The notes below the pieces were generated by a model, which saw only the letters and a program-made list of their open reading frames with translations, made no database searches and was not told where the DNA came from. Below are positions 1 to 13,214 of a stretch of DNA of 64,000 nt, in pieces. The translations under genes and the position numbers were made by a program. The stretch is from Nocardia sp. NRRL S-836 (GTDB lineage Bacteria; Actinomycetota; Actinomycetes; Mycobacteriales; Pseudonocardiaceae), in assembly GCF_001279525.1 (NCBI RefSeq), contig NZ_LGDY01000036.1:1-64000 (forward strand), read 5' to 3'. Every line of letters begins with the position of its first letter. The first letter of the stretch is position 1.

Positions 1-1
1 T

Positions 2-3000
2 GCGGTGATGGTGGGGTTGGCGGCGTTGTGGCGTTCGGTGGGTGTGGTGCCGTCTGCGGTGGTGGGTCATTCGCAGGGTGAGATCGCGGCTGCGGTGGTA
101 GCGGGTGGGTTGTCGTTGGTCGACGGCGCACGGGTCGTGGCGCTGCGCAGCCTCGCCATTGCCGAGGAACTGAGCGGCAAGGGCGGCATGCTCTCGCTCG
201 CCCTCTCCGCGCAGGAGGCCACCGAGCTGGCCGGGGGACTGGCCGAGGTGGCGGTGGTCAACGGCCCGACCTCGGTGGTGGTCGCCGGTACGCCCGACGA
301 CCTGGCCGTGCTCGCCGCGCGGTGCGCCGAACGCGGTGTCCGGCACCGGTTGCTGCCCGTGGACTACGCCTCCCACAGCTCCCAGGTCGAGTCGATCGAG
401 ACCCGCTTGCGGGGCCAGTTGGCGGATGTCGTTCCCGGACCGGGCACGACACCGCTGTACTCCACGGTGACCGGCGGCCTGGGCGACACGGCCGGGATGG
501 ACGCCGGGTACTGGTACCTCAACCTGCGCCGTCCGGTGCTGTTCGCCGACACCGTGCGCGCCGTCGCCGCGGCGATCGGACCGGCGGTGTTCATCGAGGT
601 GAGCGCGCACCCGGTGCTGGTCGCCGCGATCGAGGACACCCTGGCGGACGCGCCGGTGGCCGCGCTCGGCACCCTGCGGCGCGACCACGGTGACCAACGC
701 CAGTGGCTGATGGCGGTGGGTCGCGCACACGCGTGCGGCGTCACCCCGGACTGGCCGGCCCTGCTGGGCCAGGCGGCCCGCGTGGAGCTGCCGACCTACG
801 CCTTCCAGCGGCAACGCCACTGGCTCGCGGCTGTGCGCCCCGCCGACCCCTCCGGCCTGGGACTGACCCCGGCTGAACACCCGCTGCTGGGCGGCGTGCT
901 GCACCCGGCCGAGGGCGACGGGGCGGTGTTCACCGGCCGGATCGGTCTGGCGACCCACCCGTGGCTGGCCGACCACACCGTGCTCGGCACCGTGATCCTG
1001 CCTGGTTCCGCACTGGTCGACCTCGCCTTCCACGCGGGCGACCAGCTCGGCGCGCCGGTGGTGGAGGAGCTCGTCACGGAGGCGCCCGTGGTGCTGCCCG
1101 CCGACGGGGCGCTGCAGCTCCAGCTCGTGGCCGTGCCGGCAGAGGACGGCGGGTGGACCGTGACCGTCCACTCCCGTGTCGACTCGGCGGACACGCCGTG
1201 GGTCCGGCACGCCTCGGTGACGCTCGGTCCTGCGGCCGGCGCCCCCAGCGGGGCCGTCGCCGATCTCGCCGCCTGGCCACCGCCGGGCGCCGAGGCGGTC
1301 GACATCGGCGACGTCTACCCGGACCTCGCCGGGCACGGCCTCGACTACGGGCCGTTGTTCCAGGGCCTGGTGGCGGGCTGGCGGCGGGGTGAGGAGCTGT
1401 TCGCCGAGCTGGAGCTGCCTGCGGAGGCAGGCGGCTTCGGCCTGCACCCCGCGTTGCTCGACACGGCGCTGCACCTGTACGCGCACGAGGAGCTGGGCTC
1501 CGGGCAGGCCGCGCTGGCGTTCGCGTGGTCGGGCGTCCGGCTGCACGCCACCGGCGCCACCGCTCTGCGCGTCCACCTGGTCCCGCAGGGCCCGGGCCGC
1601 GTGCGGCTGCACGCCGCGGACCCGACCGGCGCCGCGGTGTGCACGGTGGAGGCGTTGACCACGCGACCCGTGGCGGCGGACCGGTTGAAGGCTCCCACCG
1701 CCGCCCGGCCGTCGCTGTTCCGGATGACGTGGTCCCCGGTGCCCACAAGCGCCGAACCGGTCGGCGAGCACACCGTCTTCACCCCCGACACCACCGGCGA
1801 CACGCTGGCCGCCACCCACGCCGCGACCCGCGAGACCCTGGCGGCGTTGCGGGAACTGCTCTCCGGCGACGGGCTCGTCGTGGTGCGCACGGAGAGCGCG
1901 GCGGCCGTGCACGCGGGGGAGACGGTCAACCCCGCCGCGGCCGCGGTGGCCGGACTGGTGCGCACCGCGCGCACCGAGCATCCCGACCGCATCGTCCTCG
2001 TGGACACCCTGCCGGGTGCGACCGCCGACCTCGATGCCGCGGTGGCCACCGCGCTGGCGCTGGACGAGCCGCAGGTGGCGATCCGGGCGGACGCCGTGCT
2101 CGTGCCCCGGCTGGCCGCGCACGACGCGACCGGCAGCGGCACAGGCGTGGTCGATCGCGGGACGGCCGGACGTGGCACCGGTGAGGGGCGGGGGCCCGGC
2201 TCCGGCCTGGACGCGCGTGGCGCCGGCAACGGGCGGGCGCTCGACCCCGACGGCACCGTGCTGGTGACCGGTGGCACCGGTGCGCTCGGAGCCATCACGG
2301 CCCGCCACCTGGTGGCCGAGCACGGCGTCCGGCACCTGGTGCTGACCAGCCGGCGTGGCATCGATGCCCCTGGCGCGACCGAGCTGGTGGAGGAACTGGC
2401 CGCGTTCGGCGCGGAGGTCGCCGTGGCCGCCTGCGACGTCACCGACCGGGCGGCTGTGGCCGAGCTGCTGGCCGGTGTTCCCGACGCGCACCCGCTCACC
2501 GCCGTCGTGCACGTCGCGGGCGTGGGGGACAACGCCCTCGTCACCGCCATGACCGAGGAACAGCTGACCAAGGTGTTGCGGGCCAAGGCCGACGCCGCCT
2601 GGCACCTGCACGAGCTGACCGAAGGGCACGACCTGGCCGCGTTCGTCCTGTACTCCTCCACGGCGGGTGCGATGGGCAACCCCGGCATGGGCAACTACGC
2701 CGCGGGCAACTCCTTCCTGGACGCGCTCGCCGCCCACCGGGTGGGTCTCGGCCTGCCCGGTCTGTCGCTGGCCTGGGGCCTGTGGGACGTCGCGGAGGGC
2801 ATGGTCGAGGCGTTGACGGCGGCCGATCACGCCCGGATGGCCAGGGACGGGCTGCGGCCCGTCACCGCAGGGCTGGGCATGGCGATGCTCGACGCCTCCC
2901 TCGACACGGCGGAACCGGTGCTCGCGGCGGTGCCGGTGGACCTCGCGGCGCTGCGGGCCCGCCCGGACGTGCCCGCGCTGCTGCGTGGCCTGGTACGCGG

Positions 3001-6000
3001 TGCGAGGCGGACGGCGGCCGGTCGTGGGCCCGGTGGTGGCGCGCTGGCCGAGCGGCTCGGCCGGCTGGCTGAGGCGGAGCAGCGCGATCTGCTGCTCCGG
3101 CTGGTCACCGAGCACATCGGCGCGGTCCTCGGCCATGCCGACCACACGGCGATCCGGGCCGACCAGGCGTTCGGGCAGCTCGGTTTCGACTCGCTGACGG
3201 CGGTCGAGCTGCGCAACCGGATCGGTGGCGTCACCGGGCTGCGGCTGCGCGCCACGATCGCGTTCGACTACCCGACACCGGCCGCGCTGGCCGACCACCT
3301 GCGTGCCGTCCTGCTCGGCGAGCAGCGACCCGAGCAGCAGACCGCCACGACGACCGCGGGTGCCACCGGCGAACCCATCGCCATCGTCGGCATGGCGTGC
3401 CGTTACCCCGGCGGTGTGCGCAACCCGGACGATCTGTGGGTGCTGGTGTCGGAGGGGATGGACGCCATCGGCGAGTTCCCCGCCGACCGCGGCTGGGACG
3501 TCGAGGGCGTCTACGACCCCACCGGTGAACGTCCGCGCACCACCTATGCCCGCACCGGCGGATTCCTGTACGACGCGGCCGACTTCGACAGCGACTTCTT
3601 CGGCATCAGCCCCCGTGAGGCGGCGATCATGGACCCGCAGCAGCGGGTGCTGCTGGAGTCGGCCTGGGAGGTGCTGGAGTCCGGCGGGATCGACCCCGCC
3701 GGCCTGCGCGGCAGCCGCACGGGTGTGTTCGTCGGCCTGATCCAGCAGGAGTACGGCCCGCGGTCGGACGTGATCGCCGACCAGCACGAGACCCACTTCC
3801 TCACCGGCGGCGCGGCCAGCATCGCGTCCGGCCGCATCGCCTACGCGCTCGGGCTGAGCGGCCCGGCCATGACGCTGGACACGGCGTGCTCCTCCTCGCT
3901 GGTCGCGACGCACCTGGCGACGCAGTCGCTGCGGACCGGCGAGTGCGACCTCGCGCTGGCCGGCGGTGCCACCGTGATGGGCACGCCCGGTCTGTTCACC
4001 GGGTTCAGCAGGCAGCGCGGCCTGTCACCGGACGGCCGCTGCAAGGCGTTCGCCGCCGCCGCGGACGGGACCGGGTTCGCGGAGGGTGTCGGCTTCCTGC
4101 TGCTGGAACGGCTGTCCGACGCACGGCGCAACGGCAGGCGGGTCCTCGCGGTGATCCGGGGCAGCGCCATCAACCAGGACGGTGCGAGCAACGGTCTCAC
4201 CGCGCCCAACGGTCCCGCGCAGGAACGGGTGATCAGCCAGGCGCTGGCCGTCGCGGGCCTGCGGCCCGAGGACGTGGACGCGGTGGAGGGGCACGGCACC
4301 GGTACGACGCTGGGTGATCCGATCGAGGCGCAGGCGTTGTTGGCGACCTACGGGCAGCGCCCTGCGGACCGGCCGTTGTGGCTCGGCACGGTCAAGTCCA
4401 ACATCGGTCACACCCAGGCCGCGGCCGGTGTTGCCGGGATCATCAAGATGGTGCAGGCGATGCGGCACGGCGTGCTGCCCCGCACCCTGCACGTCGACGA
4501 GCCGACCCCGCAGGTCGACTGGACCGCGGGCGAGGTGGCGCTGCTGACCGGCAACCGGGAGTGGCCGGAATCGGGTCGTCCGCGCCGGGCGGGGGTCTCC
4601 GCGTTCGGCATCAGCGGTACCAACGCGCACCTGGTGCTGGAGCAGGCGCCGGACCAGCCCGCACCCGAGGCCCCAGACGAGCGGGAACAGCCGGGACCGG
4701 CGCTGTGGGTGCTCTCGGCCCGCACCGACGACGCGGTGCACGCCCAGGCCGCCCGGCTGGCCGACCACGTGCGGCGGCATCCGGACCTGCGGCCGTCGGA
4801 CGTCGGCTGGTCGCTGGCGGCCACCCGCACGTCTTTCGACCGCCGCGCGTTCGTGGTCGGCGATGACGTGGATGAGCTGGTGGCGAACCTGGCCACCGTC
4901 ACGCCCACCACCCCGGTTTCCGGTGGGCTGGCCTTCCTGTTCTCGGGGCAGGGCGGGCAGCGGGTGGGGATGGGGCAGGGGTTGTGCCGGGCGTACCCGG
5001 TGTTCGCGCGGGCGTGGGACGCGGCGCTGGACGCGGTGGACGACGAGCTCGGCTACCCGGCCGAACACTCGGTGCGCACCGTGTTGGCGCAGCGGCCGGA
5101 CCTGCTCGATCGCACGGACTACACCCAGACCGGGTTGTTCGTGTTGCAGACGGCGTTGTTCCGGCTTTTCGAGTCGTGGGGTGTGGTTCCGGACTGGCTG
5201 GTGGGTCATTCGGTGGGGGAGATCGCGGCGGCGCACGTTGCCGGGGTGTTCTCGTTGCAGGACGCGGCTCGGCTGGTGGCGGCGCGTGGTCGGTTGATGG
5301 CGGCGTTGCCCGAGGGCGGCGCGATGATCGCGGTCCAAGCCACCGAGGACGAGGTACGAGCAGCGCTCGACGGCGTCCGCGGAGCCGCTGTCGCGGCGGT
5401 CAACGGCCCGGACTCGGTGGTGTTGTCCGGCGACGAACAGGCGGTCACCGCCATCGCCGCGACCTTCACCGCACGGCGGACCAAGCGCCTGCGGGTCAGC
5501 CACGCGTTCCACTCGCCGCTGATGACGCCGGTGCTGGACGAGTTCCGCACCGTCCTCGAAGGACTGTCCTACGCAGAACCGCGGCTGCGCATCGTGTCCA
5601 CGGTGACCGGTGACCTCGCCACGGAGGGCCTGCTGACCGGACCGGACTACTGGGTCCGGCACGTCCGCGACACCGTCCGCTTCGCCGACGCGGTGCGCGT
5701 GGTGGCCGACGCCGGCGGCACCAGGCTGCTGGAGCTGGGGCCCGACGCCGTGCTGACCGCGCAGGGCGAACGTGTCCTGGACGGCGGTGACCACGTCCTG
5801 ACGGCCGCGTTGCGCGCGGGCCAGGACGAGCCGCGCACCGCGCTCGGGGCGCTGGGCACGCTGCACACCGCCGGGGTGCTCCCGCGGTGGCGCGCGGTCT
5901 TCGGCGAGGACTCCGCCGTTGTTCCGCTGCCCACCTACGGATTCCGCCGCAAGCGGTTCTGGCTGGACGTCGACGGGCTGCCGGTGCCGGCGAGTGGCTC

Positions 6001-6598
6001 GGTACCGCGGCAGCGGCGGGCAGCGGCGGACGGGGTGACCGCGGCGGAGGTGGCGGACTATGCCGGGGAGCCCGAGCCGGCACCGGCCACACCGGACCTC
6101 GCGGCCCGTCTCGCCGGGCTGTCCGTGCCCGAACAACGCGACCTCGTGCTCGCACTGGTGCGCACGCAGGTGGCGGACGTCCTGGGGCACGACGGCGCGG
6201 CCGACGTCGACCCGGACCTCCCGTTCCAGGACCTCGGGTTCGACTCGGTGACAGCGGTGGAGCTGCGCAACCGCCTCAACGCTCACGCGGGCGTGCGGCT
6301 GCCCGCCACCACCGTGTTCGACCACCCGACACCCAGCGCGGTCGCCGAGCACCTGCGGGTGCTGCTGGTGCCCGACGCCGACCCGCTCACCGGCTTGAGG
6401 ACCGGCCTCGACGAGTGGGCGACCAGGCTCACCGGCGCCGAGTTGGAGCCGGACGACCGCGCGGCCATCGCGGACCGGTTGCGCGACGTGCTCACCGTGC
6501 TGACCGGCGAGCGGGCCGTGCCGGGTGAGCTCGCGACGGCGTCCACCGACGAGATCTTCGACTTCATCGACAACCAGCTCGGACGAGCGACCCACTGA
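2..6598 (+). CDS. Modular type I polyketide synthase, 5'-truncated: (KS)-AT-DH-KR-ACP / KS-AT-ACP
   Basis: The frame is open at the window edge, inside an acyltransferase, so the N-terminus lies upstream. First module: AT with GHSQGE (about nt 62-80) and YASH (about nt 367-378), which indicates methylmalonyl-CoA; DH with an intact HxxxGxxxxP motif (about nt 973-1002) and a helix LLDTALH, so probably active; KR with TGGTGALG (about nt 2268) and the catalytic Tyr in NYAAGNS, with the LDD motif changed to GDN; ACP with GFDS (about nt 3184). Second module: complete KS (DTACSSS with Cys at nt 3887-3889, EGHGTGT, KSNIGHT), AT with GHSVGE and HAFH (malonyl-CoA), no reductive domain, ACP GFDS (about nt 6238), then a helical C-terminal docking region. 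The second module therefore leaves a ketone. The stop is 28 nt before the start of the next PKS, so the two are co-transcribed and probably dock in this order. Confidence 0.96.
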   Translation, partial: AVMVGLAALWRSVGVVPSAVVGHSQGEIAAAVVAGGLSLVDGARVVALRSLAIAEELSGKGGMLSLALSAQEATELAGGLAEVAVVNGPTSVVVAGTPDDLAVLAARCAERGVRHRLLPVDYASHSSQVESIETRLRGQLADVVPGPGTTPLYSTVTGGLGDTAGMDAGYWYLNLRRPVLFADTVRAVAAAIGPAVFIEVSAHPVLVAAIEDTLADAPVAALGTLRRDHGDQRQWLMAVGRAHACGVTPDWPALLGQAARVELPTYAFQRQRHWLAAVRPADPSGLGLTPAEHPLLGGVLHPAEGDGAVFTGRIGLATHPWLADHTVLGTVILPGSALVDLAFHAGDQLGAPVVEELVTEAPVVLPADGALQLQLVAVPAEDGGWTVTVHSRVDSADTPWVRHASVTLGPAAGAPSGAVADLAAWPPPGAEAVDIGDVYPDLAGHGLDYGPLFQGLVAGWRRGEELFAELELPAEAGGFGLHPALLDTALHLYAHEELGSGQAALAFAWSGVRLHATGATALRVHLVPQGPGRVRLHAADPTGAAVCTVEALTTRPVAADRLKAPTAARPSLFRMTWSPVPTSAEPVGEHTVFTPDTTGDTLAATHAATRETLAALRELLSGDGLVVVRTESAAAVHAGETVNPAAAAVAGLVRTARTEHPDRIVLVDTLPGATADLDAAVATALALDEPQVAIRADAVLVPRLAAHDATGSGTGVVDRGTAGRGTGEGRGPGSGLDARGAGNGRALDPDGTVLVTGGTGALGAITARHLVAEHGVRHLVLTSRRGIDAPGATELVEELAAFGAEVAVAACDVTDRAAVAELLAGVPDAHPLTAVVHVAGVGDNALVTAMTEEQLTKVLRAKADAAWHLHELTEGHDLAAFVLYSSTAGAMGNPGMGNYAAGNSFLDALAAHRVGLGLPGLSLAWGLWDVAEGMVEALTAADHARMARDGLRPVTAGLGMAMLDASLDTAEPVLAAVPVDLAALRARPDVPALLRGLVRGARRTAAGRGPGGGALAERLGRLAEAEQRDLLLRLVTEHIGAVLGHADHTAIRADQAFGQLGFDSLTAVELRNRIGGVTGLRLRATIAFDYPTPAALADHLRAVLLGEQRPEQQTATTTAGATGEPIAIVGMACRYPGGVRNPDDLWVLVSEGMDAIGEFPADRGWDVEGVYDPTGERPRTTYARTGGFLYDAADFDSDFFGISPREAAIMDPQQRVLLESAWEVLESGGIDPAGLRGSRTGVFVGLIQQEYGPRSDVIADQHETHFLTGGAASIASGRIAYALGLSGPAMTLDTACSSSLVATHLATQSLRTGECDLALAGGATVMGTPGLFTGFSRQRGLSPDGRCKAFAAAADGTGFAEGVGFLLLERLSDARRNGRRVLAVIRGSAINQDGASNGLTAPNGPAQERVISQALAVAGLRPEDVDAVEGHGTGTTLGDPIEAQALLATYGQRPADRPLWLGTVKSNIGHTQAAAGVAGIIKMVQAMRHGVLPRTLHVDEPTPQVDWTAGEVALLTGNREWPESGRPRRAGVSAFGISGTNAHLVLEQAPDQPAPEAPDEREQPGPALWVLSARTDDAVHAQAARLADHVRRHPDLRPSDVGWSLAATRTSFDRRAFVVGDDVDELVANLATVTPTTPVSGGLAFLFSGQGGQRVGMGQGLCRAYPVFARAWDAALDAVDDELGYPAEHSVRTVLAQRPDLLDRTDYTQTGLFVLQTALFRLFESWGVVPDWLVGHSVGEIAAAHVAGVFSLQDAARLVAARGRLMAALPEGGAMIAVQATEDEVRAALDGVRGAAVAAVNGPDSVVLSGDEQAVTAIAATFTARRTKRLRVSHAFHSPLMTPVLDEFRTVLEGLSYAEPRLRIVSTVTGDLATEGLLTGPDYWVRHVRDTVRFADAVRVVADAGGTRLLELGPDAVLTAQGERVLDGGDHVLTAALRAGQDEPRTALGALGTLHTAGVLPRWRAVFGEDSAVVPLPTYGFRRKRFWLDVDGLPVPASGSVPRQRRAAADGVTAAEVADYAGEPEPAPATPDLAARLAGLSVPEQRDLVLALVRTQVADVLGHDGAADVDPDLPFQDLGFDSVTAVELRNRLNAHAGVRLPATTVFDHPTPSAVAEHLRVLLVPDADPLTGLRTGLDEWATRLTGAELEPDDRAAIADRLRDVLTVLTGERAVPGELATASTDEIFDFIDNQLGRATH

Positions 6599-6626
6599 CG
6601 AGCCAGCCAGAAGGAGAACGTGCCCG

Positions 6627-9600
6627 GTGTCCGATGACAAGAAGGCCGTCGAGTACCTCAAGTGGGTGACCGCGGACCTGCAACGAACCCGTGAACGCCT
6701 GTCCGACCTGGAGAACGCGCGAAGCGAACCGATCGCGATCATCGGCATGGGCTGCCGGTTCCCCGGCGGTGTCACCGGACCCGACGAACTGTGGCGGCTG
6801 GTGGCGGACGAACAGGACGCGATCACCGAGTTCCCCGCCGACCGCGGCTGGGACGTCGCCGGGCGGTACGACCCGCAGCCGGGTAAACCGGGGAAGACCT
6901 ACACCAGGCACGGCGGCTTCCTGCACGACGCCGCCGAGTTCGACGCCGAGTTCTTCCGGATCTCACCGCGTGAGGCCACCGCGATGGACCCCCAGCAGCG
7001 GCTGCTGCTGGAGGTGGCCTGGGAGGCGGTGGAGCACGCGGGCATCGACCCGAGGTCGTTGAGCGGCAGCAAGACCGGCGTGTTCGCGGGCATCGCCGCC
7101 CAGACCTACAACCAGTCGCTGGACCAGCAGGACTACGCGGGATACCTGGCGACGGGCGTCGTCAGCAGCATCGCCTCCGGGCGCATCGCGTACTCGCTGG
7201 GACTGGAGGGGCCCGCCGTCACCCTCGACACCGCGTGCTCGTCGTCCCTCGTGGCCATGCACCTGGCCGTCCGGGCGCTGCGCGCGGGCGACTGCGACCT
7301 GGCGCTCGCGGGCGGTGCGTCGATCACCGGCAGCCTGGACGGCTGGCTCGAGTTCAGCGCTCAGGGCAACCTCGCACCGGACGGCCGGTGCAAGTCGTTC
7401 GCCGGCGCGGCGGACGGCACCGGCTGGTCGGAGGGCGTCGGCCTGGTGCTGCTGGCCCGGCTGTCCGACGCGCGGCGGCTCGGTCACCCGGTGCTGGCGG
7501 TGCTGCGCGGCAGCGCGGTCAACCAGGACGGCGCCAGCAACGGACTGGCGGCCCCCAACGGTCCCGCACAGGAACGCGTCATCCGTGCGGCCGTGTCCGA
7601 CGCCGGGATCACCACCGCCGACGTGGACCTGCTGGAGGCGCACGGCACCGGCACCACCCTGGGCGACCCGATCGAGGCGCAGGCGCTGCTCGCGACCTAC
7701 GGCCGGGACCGGGCTGCGGACCGTCCGCTGTGGCTGGGCTCGCTGAAGTCCAACATCGGCCACACCCAGGCCGCGGCGGGCGTCGGTGGCGTCATCAAGG
7801 CGGTGCAGGCGATGCGGCACGGCGTGCTGCCCAGGACCCTCCACGTGGACGAGCCGACACCGGAGGTGGACTGGTCCACCGGCGCCGTGGAGCTGCTGAC
7901 CGAGGCACGGCCGTGGCCCGAGCTGGACCGGCCCCGGCGGGCGGGTGTGTCGTCGTTCGGCATCAGCGGCACCAACGCGCACATCATCCTGGAACAGGCC
8001 TCCGAACCTGAGCCGCGTGAGCGGAAGCCGGGCCCCGCCGTCGTGCCGCTGGTGCTGTCCGCGCCCACGGACCAGGCCCTGCGCGCGCGGGCAGGCCGCC
8101 TGGCCGAGCACCTCACCGGGCGGGACGTCAGCCCGGTCGACGTGGGCTTCTCCCTGGCCACCACCCGGACCCACTTCGACCGGCGGGCCGCGGTGGTGGG
8201 CGGCGACCGTGCGGCTCTGGCCGAGCGGCTGCGGCAGGTGGCGGAGGACTCGCCGGAGGCGTTGACCGGCAACCGCAGGGCGGGTGGACTGGCGTTCCTG
8301 TTCGCCGGTCAGGGAGGCCAGCACGCGGGCATGGGACAGGGCCTCCGCTCCGCCTACCCGGTGTTCGCGCGAGCGTTGGACGACGCGATCGCCGCGCTGG
8401 ACGCCGAGCTCGACGGCCACGTCGAGCACTCGGTGCGTGACGCGCTGGTGGACCGCGACGACCTGCACGACCGCATGGTGTACGCGCAGACGTCGTTGTT
8501 CGCCTTGGAGACCGCTCTGTTCCGGCTGGTCGAGAGCTGGGGACTGCGACCCGACTGGCTGGCGGGCCACTCGGTCGGTGAGATCGCCGCGGCGCACGCG
8601 GCCGGCGTGCTGTCGCTGACCGACGGGGCGCGACTGGTCGCGGCCAGGGGCCGGTTGATGGACGGCCTGGCGCCCGGTGGCGGCATGATCGCCCTGGAGG
8701 CGACCGAGGCGGAGGCCGAACGCGCACTGGCCGACGAGCCGCTGGTCGGCATCGCGGGCATCAACGGGCCGCGCTCGGTCGTGATCTCCGGTGACGCGAG
8801 GCGTGCCGAGGCGGTGGCGGCGGGGTTCGCGGCCACGGGCCGCCGGGTCAAGCGGCTGCGGGTCAGCTGCGCGTCGCACTCACCGCTGATGGAGCCGATG
8901 CTGACCGAGTTCCACCGGGTGGCCGAAAGCCTGTCCTACTCCGCGCCGCGCATCCCCATCCTGTCCACGGTGACCGGCCGGCCCGTGGGCGAGGGCCTGA
9001 TCGGACCCGGCTACTGGACCCGGCACGCACGCCATGCCGTCCGGTTCCTCGACGCGGTGACCGCACTGGACTCGGCGGGCGTGACGGCGCTGGTGGAGCT
9101 GGGCCCCGACGGTGCGCTGACCGCTCAGGCACAACGGGTCCTGGACGACTCGCCCCGCGACGGGTACCTGGTGGTGCCGGTGCTGCGGGCGGGCCAGGAC
9201 GAGCCGGACACCGCCGTGGGCGCGCTGGCCGCTCTGTACACGGCCGGTGTCACACCGGACTGGCGTGCGGTCTTCGGCGACACCGCAGCCGTCGTCGACC
9301 TGCCCACCTACCCGTTCCAGCGGAAACGGTACTGGCTGCCGGTCAGCGGTTCCGCGGTCGAGGCGGGCGATCTCGGCCTGGTGCCGGCCGAGCACGCGCT
9401 GCTCGGCTCGCTGGTGCAGCCGGAGGGGGACGGTGTGCTCCTCACCGGGCGCCTGTCCACCGCCGCGCACCCGTGGCTCGCCGAGGTGCCGGAGTCGGCC
9501 GACGCCGTCGTGGCCGACCTCGCACTGCACGCCGCCGACCAGACGGACTGCGACCTGGTGCGGGATCTCGTCCTGCACAGCCCGATCCGGTTGTCCGCCC

Positions 9601-12600
9601 AGTCCGCCGCGGGCATCCGGCTGTCCGTCGAACCGCCGGGTGAGCTCGGTGAGCGGCGTTTCACCGTGCACACGCGTGAGGACACCGTGGACGGCACGTG
9701 GGAACCGGTCGCGAGCGGCACGCTGGCGAGGCAGGTGGCGCTGGCGGAACCACCGGCCGCCGAGTGGCCCCCCGCGGGCGCGGTCGCACAGGAAACCGAC
9801 CCGGTGTCGGCTGAGCTGGGCGTCACCGCCGTGCTGCGGCGGGAAGGCGAGCTGTTCGTCGAACTGGCCCTGCCCGCCGACCACCTCGGCGCGATCGGCG
9901 GCTTCGGTGTCCACCCGCTGCTCCTGCACGCCGTGCTCCGCACCTACCTCGGCGGTTCCGCGCGGATGCCGCGCGGCTGGCGGGGTGCCCGGTTGCACGC
10001 GGCGGGCGCGAGCACCCTGCGGGTGAGCCTCACACCGACCGGCACGAGCACGCTGGCGCTGCGGGCCACCGACTCCGCCGGGCAGACCGTGCTCACCGTC
10101 GAGGAGATCGACATCGCCCCCGTCCCGGCACGCCGGGGACGGGAGCGGGACGCGATGTTCCGGTCGACCTGGGTGCCGACAGCACTGCCACGCCCGGCGC
10201 GGCAGCCCTCCTGGGCAAGGCCATCCGACGACGGAGTGCTCGCCGATCCACCGGAGGTGCTGCTGATCGGGCCGTACCGCGCGAACCCGGCCGACCCGGT
10301 CGGGTCCACGCACACCGTGCTCCAGCACGCGCTGTCCCGGCTGCGGGACCTGCTGACCGAACCAGGGCTCGCCGCCACCAGGCTGGTCGTGCTCACCGAG
10401 GGCGCGGTCGCCACCGGGGCGGACGAGGAAGTGGATCTCACCGGTGCGGCGCTGTGCGGAATGGTGCGGTCGGCGCAGGCGGAACACCCGGATCGGATCG
10501 TGCTGGTCGACCTCGAGCCCGGCAGCTGGTCGGGGACGGAGGGTGTGGTCCCCGACGAGTTCGGTGAAGGCCTGGACGGGGAGCGCGTGCTCGCCGGTGG
10601 GTCCGGTGGCGGCCCGGACGGCGAGCGGGTGGCCGCCGTCGAGCCCGGCCGCTCCGACATCGAGCACGTGCTCGCCGCCGCGCTGGCCGTCGGTGAACCA
10701 CAGTTCGCGCTGCGGGCCGGCCGGGCGCTGGTGCCCAGGATGGTGCGGCTGGAGCTGCCACCGTTGCCCGCCGCCGCTTGGCGAACCGACGGCACGGTGC
10801 TGATCACCGGTGGTACCGGCGCGCTGGGCGCGACCGTGGCCAGGCACCTGGTGACCCGCCACGGCGTGCGGCGCCTGGTGCTGACCAGCAGGCGCGGCCC
10901 GGCCGCGGCCGGTGCGGCGGAGCTGGTCGCCGAGCTGGAGGCGGCCGGTGCACAGGTGACCGTGACCGCCTGCGACGTCAAACGGCGGGAGTCCGTGCGC
11001 GAGCTGCTGGCCGGCATCCCGGCCGAGCACCCGTTGTCCGCCGTCGTGCACACCGCGGGTGTGCTGGCGGACGGCCTGCTCACCTCCATGACGGCCGAGG
11101 ACCTGGACGTGGTGCTGCGGCCCAAGGTGGACGCCGCCTGGCACCTGCACGAGCTGACCGAGGGGATGGACCTGTCGGCGTTCGTGCTCTTCTCCTCGGT
11201 GACCGGGGTGATGGGCACGCCGGGACAGGCGAACTACGCCGCGGCCAACAGCTTCATGGACGCGCTGGCGGTGCGCCGGCGTGCACGGGGCCTGCGGGCG
11301 GTGTCCGTGGCCTGGGGCCTGTGGGAGGGCGCCAGCACCATGACCGAGCACCTGACCGAGGTGCACCTGCAGCGCATGGCCAAGGAAGGCCTGCTGATGC
11401 TGCCCGTCGACCTGGGCATGGCGGTGCTGGACGCCGCCGCGGCGCAGCCGGAGGCCGCGGTGATCGGCATGCCGGTGGACCTGGCGGCCACCCGCACCCA
11501 CCCGATGCAGCCCGTGCTGATGCGTGGCCTGACCAGGACCAGGGTCCGGCCGGAGTCCGCCGCGGCGGACTTCGTCAGCAGCGGCGCGCTGGTGGACCGG
11601 TTGTCCTCCCTGGACGACGCGGGCCGGCGCGAGCTGCTGCGCGGCATCGTGCTGGACCACGCGACGGCGGTGCTCGGCCGCGACGAGCGCCTCGCGGCCG
11701 ACCAGGTCTTCCAGGAGGCGGGCTTCGACTCGCTGACCGCCGTGGACCTGCGCAACCGCCTGGCCAAGGCTGTGCCCGTGCAGCTGCCCGCCACCGCGGT
11801 GTTCGACCACCGCACACCCGACGCGCTCGCCGAGCGAATGCTCGCCGACCTGCTCGGCACGCCGGCCGCGGACACCGGCGGCATCGACTTCGCCGCCGAG
11901 GTCGTCCTGGCACCGGACGTCGTCCCGGCGACGCCCGTGCACGTCGTGGCCGAGCCGGAGCACGTGCTGCTGACCGGGGCGACGGGCTTCCTCGGGTCGT
12001 TCCTGCTGCGCGACCTCCTGCGGCACACCGGCGCCAGGGTGCACTGCCTGGTGCGCGGCGCCGACGACCGGGAGGCGGAGGCCCGGTTGCGCCGCGCCGC
12101 CGAGTCGTACGGCACCGGGGTCGAGCTGGACGACCGCGTCCGGATCGTCCGCGGCGACCTGGCCGAGCCGGGCCTGGGGCTCACCGCGGAGGTCTTCGAG
12201 GAGCTGGCCCGCACCGCCGACGTGGTCGTCCACGCGGGTGCGCACGTCAACTGGCTCTACCCGTACCCCGAGCTGAAGGCGGCCAACGTCGGCGGCACCG
12301 AGGAGGTCTTGCGACTGGCCGCGCGCCACCGCACCGTGCCGGTCCACTACGTGTCGTCCACCGGTGTGTACGACCAGCGGCCCGGTGCTCACCTCACCGA
12401 GCTCGACCCCATCGGCCCGCCGGAGGTCCTGACCAACGGTTACCGCCGCTCCAAGTGGGTGGCGGAGGGTGTGATCGGTCTGGCCAGGGAACGCGGCATC
12501 CCGGTGTCGGTCTACCGGGTCGACTCGATCTCCGGCGACCGCGAGCAGGGCACCTGCCAGACCCAGGACTTCGTCTGGCTGAGCGTCCGGGGCATGATCG

Positions 12601-13055
12601 AGGCAGGGGCGGTTCCCACCGGTGCCGCGGTCGCCTTCCACCCCACCCCCGTCGACTTCGTGAGCCGGGCGATCGTGGAGCTCCTCGGCAAACCGGAGAG
12701 CGTCGGCGAGACCTACAACGTGTCGAACCCGGACACGCTGACGTTCACCGAGGTCATCGACCGGTTGCGGGAGATGGGCTACGACATTCCGGAGCTGCCG
12801 CAGCAGGAGTGGAGCCGGCTGATCCGCCGCGACCCGGCGAACGCGCTGACGCCTCTGCTCGACGTGTTCGAGACCGCGTTCACCGGTGCCGGTGGCTACC
12901 CCCACATCGACACCAAGAGGCTGGACGCGGCACTGGCGGGCACCCCGGTCAGCTGCCCACCGGTCACCCGCGACCTGGTGACCACGTACCTGGAGTACTT
13001 CATCCGCAGCGGCTACTTCCCGCCACGCCCACAGCAGTCCATCCACAATGGATGA
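6627..13055 (+). CDS. Terminal PKS module with reductive release: KS-AT-DH(inactive)-KR-ACP-thioester reductase
   Basis: GTG start at 6627 is chosen because the protein then opens with a typical N-terminal docking coiled coil ([19 protein letters not shown]) and a GGAG ribosome site sits at 6613-6616; an upstream in-frame start would overlap the previous gene. 2142 aa. KS is intact (Cys204, EAHGTGT, KSNIGHT). The AT has GHSVGE but CASH (residues 748-751) where HAFH or YASH is usual. The DH region (about nt 9385-10130) has lost both catalytic residues: [10 protein letters not shown] replaces the HxxxGxxxxP segment and LLLHAVL replaces LLDAALH. KR is intact ([15 protein letters not shown]). ACP has GFDSLTA. 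There is no thioesterase. Instead the last about 360 residues form an NAD(P)H-dependent reductase of the extended SDR type with TGATGFLG (from Thr1783) and YRRSK (Tyr1939, Lys1943), which would release the chain as an aldehyde or alcohol. Confidence 0.96.
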   Translation: MSDDKKAVEYLKWVTADLQRTRERLSDLENARSEPIAIIGMGCRFPGGVTGPDELWRLVADEQDAITEFPADRGWDVAGRYDPQPGKPGKTYTRHGGFLHDAAEFDAEFFRISPREATAMDPQQRLLLEVAWEAVEHAGIDPRSLSGSKTGVFAGIAAQTYNQSLDQQDYAGYLATGVVSSIASGRIAYSLGLEGPAVTLDTACSSSLVAMHLAVRALRAGDCDLALAGGASITGSLDGWLEFSAQGNLAPDGRCKSFAGAADGTGWSEGVGLVLLARLSDARRLGHPVLAVLRGSAVNQDGASNGLAAPNGPAQERVIRAAVSDAGITTADVDLLEAHGTGTTLGDPIEAQALLATYGRDRAADRPLWLGSLKSNIGHTQAAAGVGGVIKAVQAMRHGVLPRTLHVDEPTPEVDWSTGAVELLTEARPWPELDRPRRAGVSSFGISGTNAHIILEQASEPEPRERKPGPAVVPLVLSAPTDQALRARAGRLAEHLTGRDVSPVDVGFSLATTRTHFDRRAAVVGGDRAALAERLRQVAEDSPEALTGNRRAGGLAFLFAGQGGQHAGMGQGLRSAYPVFARALDDAIAALDAELDGHVEHSVRDALVDRDDLHDRMVYAQTSLFALETALFRLVESWGLRPDWLAGHSVGEIAAAHAAGVLSLTDGARLVAARGRLMDGLAPGGGMIALEATEAEAERALADEPLVGIAGINGPRSVVISGDARRAEAVAAGFAATGRRVKRLRVSCASHSPLMEPMLTEFHRVAESLSYSAPRIPILSTVTGRPVGEGLIGPGYWTRHARHAVRFLDAVTALDSAGVTALVELGPDGALTAQAQRVLDDSPRDGYLVVPVLRAGQDEPDTAVGALAALYTAGVTPDWRAVFGDTAAVVDLPTYPFQRKRYWLPVSGSAVEAGDLGLVPAEHALLGSLVQPEGDGVLLTGRLSTAAHPWLAEVPESADAVVADLALHAADQTDCDLVRDLVLHSPIRLSAQSAAGIRLSVEPPGELGERRFTVHTREDTVDGTWEPVASGTLARQVALAEPPAAEWPPAGAVAQETDPVSAELGVTAVLRREGELFVELALPADHLGAIGGFGVHPLLLHAVLRTYLGGSARMPRGWRGARLHAAGASTLRVSLTPTGTSTLALRATDSAGQTVLTVEEIDIAPVPARRGRERDAMFRSTWVPTALPRPARQPSWARPSDDGVLADPPEVLLIGPYRANPADPVGSTHTVLQHALSRLRDLLTEPGLAATRLVVLTEGAVATGADEEVDLTGAALCGMVRSAQAEHPDRIVLVDLEPGSWSGTEGVVPDEFGEGLDGERVLAGGSGGGPDGERVAAVEPGRSDIEHVLAAALAVGEPQFALRAGRALVPRMVRLELPPLPAAAWRTDGTVLITGGTGALGATVARHLVTRHGVRRLVLTSRRGPAAAGAAELVAELEAAGAQVTVTACDVKRRESVRELLAGIPAEHPLSAVVHTAGVLADGLLTSMTAEDLDVVLRPKVDAAWHLHELTEGMDLSAFVLFSSVTGVMGTPGQANYAAANSFMDALAVRRRARGLRAVSVAWGLWEGASTMTEHLTEVHLQRMAKEGLLMLPVDLGMAVLDAAAAQPEAAVIGMPVDLAATRTHPMQPVLMRGLTRTRVRPESAAADFVSSGALVDRLSSLDDAGRRELLRGIVLDHATAVLGRDERLAADQVFQEAGFDSLTAVDLRNRLAKAVPVQLPATAVFDHRTPDALAERMLADLLGTPAADTGGIDFAAEVVLAPDVVPATPVHVVAEPEHVLLTGATGFLGSFLLRDLLRHTGARVHCLVRGADDREAEARLRRAAESYGTGVELDDRVRIVRGDLAEPGLGLTAEVFEELARTADVVVHAGAHVNWLYPYPELKAANVGGTEEVLRLAARHRTVPVHYVSSTGVYDQRPGAHLTELDPIGPPEVLTNGYRRSKWVAEGVIGLARERGIPVSVYRVDSISGDREQGTCQTQDFVWLSVRGMIEAGAVPTGAAVAFHPTPVDFVSRAIVELLGKPESVGETYNVSNPDTLTFTEVIDRLREMGYDIPELPQQEWSRLIRRDPANALTPLLDVFETAFTGAGGYPHIDTKRLDAALAGTPVSCPPVTRDLVTTYLEYFIRSGYFPPRPQQSIHNG

Positions 13056-13214
13056 ATATGACCGGCCGGTTATCTGTCCAAATGGGACTAAAACCCGCGC
13101 GGGATGTGCAGGTTCCTGAGTGTCTTGCGGACGTTTTTTCCTTACATATCAACGCATAATGGACGTGCGCACTTCGGACGGCCCGTCTCGCGGGCCCAGC
13201 GAAAGGTGGACATC

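Noticed and set aside
8880..13046. Very long open frames antisense to the PKS, nar and oxidase genes (also around 4025-6826, 25399-29022 and 39518-43117).
   Set aside because: They mirror the high GC third-position bias of the real genes, have low-complexity Arg/Gly/His composition and match no family.
13058..13103. GGTTATCT and a CCCGCGCGGG palindrome before the DUF5988-like gene as a second SARP site.
   Set aside because: No second heptad at 11 or 22 bp and no -10 box at the right distance.
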